From contig SIAT01000006.1 of NCBI GenBank assembly GCA_009691645.1, forward strand, positions 1 through 26,058: DNA of 26,058 bases. The letters run 5' to 3'. Shown one piece after another: positions 22,965 to 26,058 of the stretch. A program made the translations under genes and the position numbers. Within the stretch, counting starts at the first letter, position 1. Every line of letters starts with the position of its first letter. The notes under the pieces are model-generated. The model was given only the letters and a program-made list of their open reading frames with translations, made no database searches and was not told the origin of the DNA. Source of the stretch: Pedosphaera sp. Lineage in GTDB: Bacteria > Verrucomicrobiota > Verrucomicrobiia > Limisphaerales > SIAT01.

Positions 22965-24842
22965 TCAATCCATCTGGACGAATGGCGGAATCGGATAATC
23001 GAGCGTGTCGCCGATGGCGCGGAGCAATTCGATTTCATCTTCGTGAAGCACGTCGTCACTGGCGACGGCCGTGGCGCAGGCTTCCAGAATGGTGTGTTTG
23101 AGCGGATCGCTGGCGGCGGCAAGATGATCCAGCGCGGCATCCACCTGCGCGAGGTTGCATTCGGTCAACGGCAGCAGCGCGAAGGAATCGAACTCCGGTC
23201 CTAAAATGCCGCCGCCGGTTTGGAAGGCGGCGACTTGTGCCTGCAGGTCGTTGTGCCCGAGATGCGCGAGGAGCGAGAGCAGGACGGCGCAATCCGGCAG
23301 CAGTGGTGCGAGGCGATTCTGCGTTTCGAGCCGCGGCGGCTGTGGTTCGAATTGCGGCGCGAGATGTCGGCAGAGACTTTTCTTGAGCGCGTATTCAAAG
23401 AGGTCAATCGCGGAATCCGCCTCGATGAGTGCGTCCACACAACGGCGAAAGTCGACGTATTGCGCGGGGGAAAGGCGGCGCAGCGCGGCGGTGGCCAGCG
23501 TGGCGAGCGGCAGTTTTGTGCGTGTTGGCAGCGCAATGATGTGGGATTGAAGGCGGTTCATTTCCAGCAACACGAACGGTGTCGTCATCTGTTTCAGTCG
23601 GATGATCTGTGCCTCGCGCACGGTGCCGTTTGTGCCCAGCAGCAGCGTGTACATGACGGCCGTGGCTCCGAGCGGTTCCTGCACGGCAACCGAGAGCGGA
23701 GTCGGCAGTGCGGCCAGCAGATGAGCTGCGTGTTTGAGCTGCGCCGATTTTGAGGAATGGGAACGCCGGGTGATTTCTTTTGGCTGAATGACAACAGGTC
23801 GAGTTGCGCCGGCGAACGCAGCGGCGGAGGCCGTTCCTGATGCGGGAGCGCCTCCGGCGGCGAGTTCGGCAATTTCAGGATTGAACTGCGGATCGAGCAG
23901 GCGGATGCGTTCTTCCAACGGCGGGTGCGTGGCGAAGAGGCTGTTCAACGCGCTCGCGAAAAACATGTGGGAGAAAGCCGATGCGCGCGGATGGGCGACG
24001 GCCGAACCGGTCGGGTAGCCGGCGATTTTCTTGAGCGCGTTGGCGATGCCGCTCGGATTGCGCGTGAACTGCACAGCCGAGGCGTCAGCGAGATGTTCGC
24101 GTTGGCGGGAGATGGCCGCTTGGATGGCGCGAGCGAAGAATTGGCCGATCCAGCCGATGAGAAGGAGGCCGAGTCCGAAAGCGAAAAATGCGGCGGCGAC
24201 TTGGTTGCCCTCTTTGTTGCGTGACCGGCCGCTGCGCCCGGCGATTTCGAAAAGGACGCGGCCGAGCAGCGCCAGTCCCATGATGCCGTAGAGCCAGCCG
24301 GTGAGTTGGATGTTGCGGGACATATCGCCGTTGAGGATGTGGCTGAACTCGTGCGCCACGACACCTTGAAGTTCGTCGCGGCTCAATTGATTCAGGCAAC
24401 CGCGCGAGACGGCCACGGCGTAATCGTTCGTGTTATGGCCAGCAGCGAAGGCGTTGATGCCCTCCTCCTCCTCGAGCACAAACACCGCCGGCATGGGCGT
24501 TCCGGAGGCAATCGACATTTCCTCGACCACATTCAGATAACGACGTTCGGCGGGATCGCTCGTGCCGGGTTCCAACGGTCGACCACCGCACATCTCGGCC
24601 ACGGCGCGGCCGCCAGAAGAGAGGCTGGCTTTGCCCACGCCCACGCCGATGAGAATCACGGCGAGCGTGCCGGCGATGGCGAGGATGGCGATGCCGGGAT
24701 TGAACAAATCCTCCCCTTTCGTGATCAGAGAGGCGGAGAGGAAATGGATGGCTACGATGATGCCGACGACGGCGAGTGCGTAGAGAAACAGGAGCCGGCC
24801 GGTCTGCTGGCGGGCCTGTGCTTGACGAGCGAAAAAGTCCAT
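22965..24842 (-). CDS. HtpX-like M48 metalloprotease with a long C-terminal extension
   Basis: This 625-residue membrane protease has two N-terminal membrane helices (about 17-39 and 48-70). The zinc site is VVAHEFSHILNGD (H164, E165, H168), with the third ligand at about E249 in REHLADASA. Two further hydrophobic segments lie between them (about 181-200 and 215-238). THPPLEERI, near residue 310, is the usual end of the HtpX-like core. Beyond residue 330, about 295 residues form a soluble part, predicted alpha-helical by composition. Its end (SDDVLHEDEIELLRAIGDTL) recalls the acidic helices of TerB-like domains, a tentative comparison. Typical HtpX is about 290 residues, so half the protein is extra. 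It follows lemA after 25 nt; the pair probably acts in envelope quality control. Confidence 0.92.
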   Translation of the reverse strand: MDFFARQAQARQQTGRLLFLYALAVVGIIVAIHFLSASLITKGEDLFNPGIAILAIAGTLAVILIGVGVGKASLSSGGRAVAEMCGGRPLEPGTSDPAERRYLNVVEEMSIASGTPMPAVFVLEEEEGINAFAAGHNTNDYAVAVSRGCLNQLSRDELQGVVAHEFSHILNGDMSRNIQLTGWLYGIMGLALLGRVLFEIAGRSGRSRNKEGNQVAAAFFAFGLGLLLIGWIGQFFARAIQAAISRQREHLADASAVQFTRNPSGIANALKKIAGYPTGSAVAHPRASAFSHMFFASALNSLFATHPPLEERIRLLDPQFNPEIAELAAGGAPASGTASAAAFAGATRPVVIQPKEITRRSHSSKSAQLKHAAHLLAALPTPLSVAVQEPLGATAVMYTLLLGTNGTVREAQIIRLKQMTTPFVLLEMNRLQSHIIALPTRTKLPLATLATAALRRLSPAQYVDFRRCVDALIEADSAIDLFEYALKKSLCRHLAPQFEPQPPRLETQNRLAPLLPDCAVLLSLLAHLGHNDLQAQVAAFQTGGGILGPEFDSFALLPLTECNLAQVDAALDHLAAASDPLKHTILEACATAVASDDVLHEDEIELLRAIGDTLDYPIPPFVQMD

Positions 24843-24867
24843 GGCGCTTTTCCCTGCGCGCAGAAAA

Positions 24868-25509
24868 TTAGAAGGAAACCTTCACGGCTTCGCGCTCCTC
24901 GGCTTTCTCCACCTTCCAAAGCTCGGCGGGGCCGAAGTTGAACGTGTTGGCGATGAGGTTGGAAGGGAAGATTTCGCGCTTGGTGTTGTATTCGGTCACT
25001 GCGTCGTTGAACGACTGGCGCGCGAAAGAGATCTTGTTTTCCGTGGAGGTGAGCTCCTCCTGCAACGCCATCATGTTTTGATTCGCTTTGAGGTCGGGAT
25101 ACGCCTCCGCCACGGCGAGCAGACGGCCGAGACCGGCGCTGAGTTGGCCTTCCGCTTGCATCAATTGCTTCATCGCCTCGGGATCGGCGGGGTTGGCGGC
25201 CGCGCGACCCGCAGCGCTGAAGGCGGAGTTGCGCGCGGCGATCACCGCTTCGAGCGTGCCGCTTTCGTGTTTCATGTAGCCTTTGCAGGTCTCGACGAGG
25301 TTCGGGATCAAGTCGTAGCGCCGCTTGAGTTGCACATCGATTTGCGCGAAGGCGTTCTTGAAACGGTTGCGGAGCGTGACCAGTCCGTTGTAGATGCCGA
25401 CGACAAAGAGAGCGAGCACCACCAGAATGACCGCGCCCGCGATGAGGACGAAGACAATCACACCGCCGATAGGCCCCAAGAGGTTTCCGATTACAGGTGA
25501 CGTGTTCAT
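24868..25509 (-). CDS. lemA: LemA family membrane protein
   Basis: The 213-residue protein has one long N-terminal membrane helix (about 15-40, VIVFVLIAGAVILVVLALF) followed by a helical-bundle domain. The family hallmarks are clear: IYNGLVTLRNRFKNAFAQID, VQLKRRYDLIPNLVETCKGY, AVAEAYPDLKANQNMMALQE, ELTSTENKISFARQSFNDAV and the C-terminal FPSNLIANTFNF. LemA proteins are widespread and of uncertain role, but are often encoded beside membrane proteases or TPM-domain proteins, and here an M48 protease follows by 25 nt. It is likely anchored in the inner membrane with its bundle outside. The ATG at 25509 has no Shine-Dalgarno. Confidence 0.95.
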   Translation of the reverse strand: MNTSPVIGNLLGPIGGVIVFVLIAGAVILVVLALFVVGIYNGLVTLRNRFKNAFAQIDVQLKRRYDLIPNLVETCKGYMKHESGTLEAVIAARNSAFSAAGRAAANPADPEAMKQLMQAEGQLSAGLGRLLAVAEAYPDLKANQNMMALQEELTSTENKISFARQSFNDAVTEYNTKREIFPSNLIANTFNFGPAELWKVEKAEEREAVKVSF

Positions 25510-25671
25510 AATAGAGTCGTGGTTGAAGTAATGACCATGTCGACCGTAGCTTAATTCCTTCGAGCGACAATAAAAAACCCACCCCGCCGAGATTCTCGCG
25601 CGCGTTTTCGTTTCAAGCGTTGACGACTCGCCGCCGTTTCCTAAGATGCTGCCGGATTTTCAACGACAATC
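25510..25671. promoter_or_regulatory. Divergent intergenic region between lemA and acs
   Basis: These 162 bases separate two genes that run apart. The acs promoter candidate is listed separately. For lemA on the minus strand I see only weak boxes (TTGTCG then TACGGT, 16 bases apart, near 25537-25564). A C-rich run follows a poly-A tract at 25572-25577, and CGAGATTCTCG is a short palindrome at about 25589-25599. Confidence 0.4.
25620..25647 (+). promoter_or_regulatory. Candidate sigma-70 type promoter for acs
   Basis: TTGACG (25620-25625, five of six to consensus) is followed after 16 bases by TAAGAT (25642-25647, four of six). Transcription would start near 25654 and leave a leader of about 18 nt before the ATG at 25672, with no clear Shine-Dalgarno in it. 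Confidence 0.45.
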
Positions 25672-26058
25672 ATGAGTGCCAAACAACCTTCCGCCGCCGA
25701 CAATCTTTTCCCGCCGCCCGCCGCCGCATCGGCCTGCGCCCACATTCGCACGCTCGACGAGTACCGAGCCATCTACGCCGCTGCGTTGCAGAAACCGGAT
25801 CAATTCTGGGCCAGCCAAGCCGAGCGGATCTCGTGGTTCAAGAAATGGGACAAAGTTTCCGAGTGCGATTATCACAAGGCTGACATTCAGTGGTATCTCG
25901 GTGGCAAGCTCAACGCCTCCTACAACTGCGTGGACCGCCATGTGGAAGCCGGCCACGGCGATGTGACCGCGTTGATCTGGGAAGGGAACGACCCGAACGA
26001 GACGCGTAAAATCAGTTACGCGGAATTGCACGCGCAAGTGCAGCGTGCCGCCAACGCG
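25672..26058 (+). CDS. acs: Acetyl-CoA synthetase, N-terminal part (runs off the window)
   Basis: The first 129 codons are present and the frame is open at the right edge. The segment matches the N-terminal ACS domain: DEYRAIYAAALQKPDQFWAS, ISWFKKWDKV, then WYLGGKLNASYNCVDRHVE, ALIWEGNDPNETRKISYAEL. These are standard for AMP-forming acetate-CoA ligase, which activates acetate with ATP in two steps. The adenylate-forming core and the regulatory acetyl-lysine site lie beyond the window. A slightly long N-terminal lead (SAKQPSAADNLFPPPA) precedes the conserved region. A propionyl-CoA synthetase relative cannot be fully excluded from this part, but the motifs favour Acs. Confidence 0.93.
   Translation, partial: MSAKQPSAADNLFPPPAAASACAHIRTLDEYRAIYAAALQKPDQFWASQAERISWFKKWDKVSECDYHKADIQWYLGGKLNASYNCVDRHVEAGHGDVTALIWEGNDPNETRKISYAELHAQVQRAANA

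Noticed and set aside
21933..23204. A 423-codon plus-strand frame opposite aroE and the end of the M48 gene
   Set aside because: It spans two well-supported minus-strand genes and an intergenic repeat, with no protein motif; a compositional shadow.
1..26058. tRNA, rRNA, CRISPR arrays, insertion sequences or prophage genes
   Set aside because: No cloverleaf-like sequence, spaced direct repeats, transposase motif or terminal inverted repeats were found by reading. A tRNAscan or Infernal run would confirm this.

Overview
The window is about 60% G+C by eye and holds 20 protein genes (18 complete, one cut at each edge) packed on both strands. I see no tRNA, rRNA, CRISPR array, insertion sequence or phage gene, and no gene-free stretch longer than about 170 bases. 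Several features suggest a free-living Gram-negative heterotroph of the Verrucomicrobiota (Pedosphaera/Limisphaera-like) or a PVC relative: exported sulfatase, DUF1080 protein, PQQ-type propeller end, exported amidohydrolases, a secreted tricorn-like protease, and very few Shine-Dalgarno sequences. This placement is inference; no marker gene for phylogeny is present.

Layout. 1-4051 (+): the end of a PQQ-propeller protein, then an NAD(P)H-flavin reductase, gcvT, gcvH and an exported D-aminoacylase-type amidohydrolase. The last three are separated by 6-7 nt and look like one operon. 4031-13615 (-), read from the right: Cys-type sulfatase, VOC protein, RND adaptor lipoprotein, RND permease, and a 1055-residue secreted tricorn-like protease. 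Promoter-like sequences precede the pump genes and the protease. 13661-14267 (-): an exported BCP-type peroxiredoxin with a clear intrinsic terminator. 14388-15344 (+): an exported DUF1080 protein. 15341-16681 (-): a Sel1-repeat lipoprotein. 16804-19104 (+): aroC followed 3 nt later by an exported alpha/beta-hydrolase. 19086-22877 (-), read from the right: aroE, a prepilin peptidase and an exported YtcJ-type amidohydrolase, joined by overlapping stop/start codons. 22965-25509 (-): lemA and a long HtpX-like M48 protease. 25672-end (+): the start of acetyl-CoA synthetase.

Themes. One-carbon/glycine metabolism (gcvT, gcvH), aromatic amino-acid synthesis (aroC, aroE) and acetate activation are housekeeping. 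Most of the rest act in the envelope: five likely hydrolases of peptides, N-acyl groups, esters or sulfate esters, a drug-type efflux pump, and membrane proteases. The points most worth a second look are: a prepilin peptidase with a roughly 90-100 residue insertion between its two catalytic aspartates; an aminoacylase where gcvP would be expected; the fact that all three convergent gene pairs overlap at their 3' ends; and the possible use of leaderless or near-leaderless starts. I found no clearly new multi-gene defence or mobile system.
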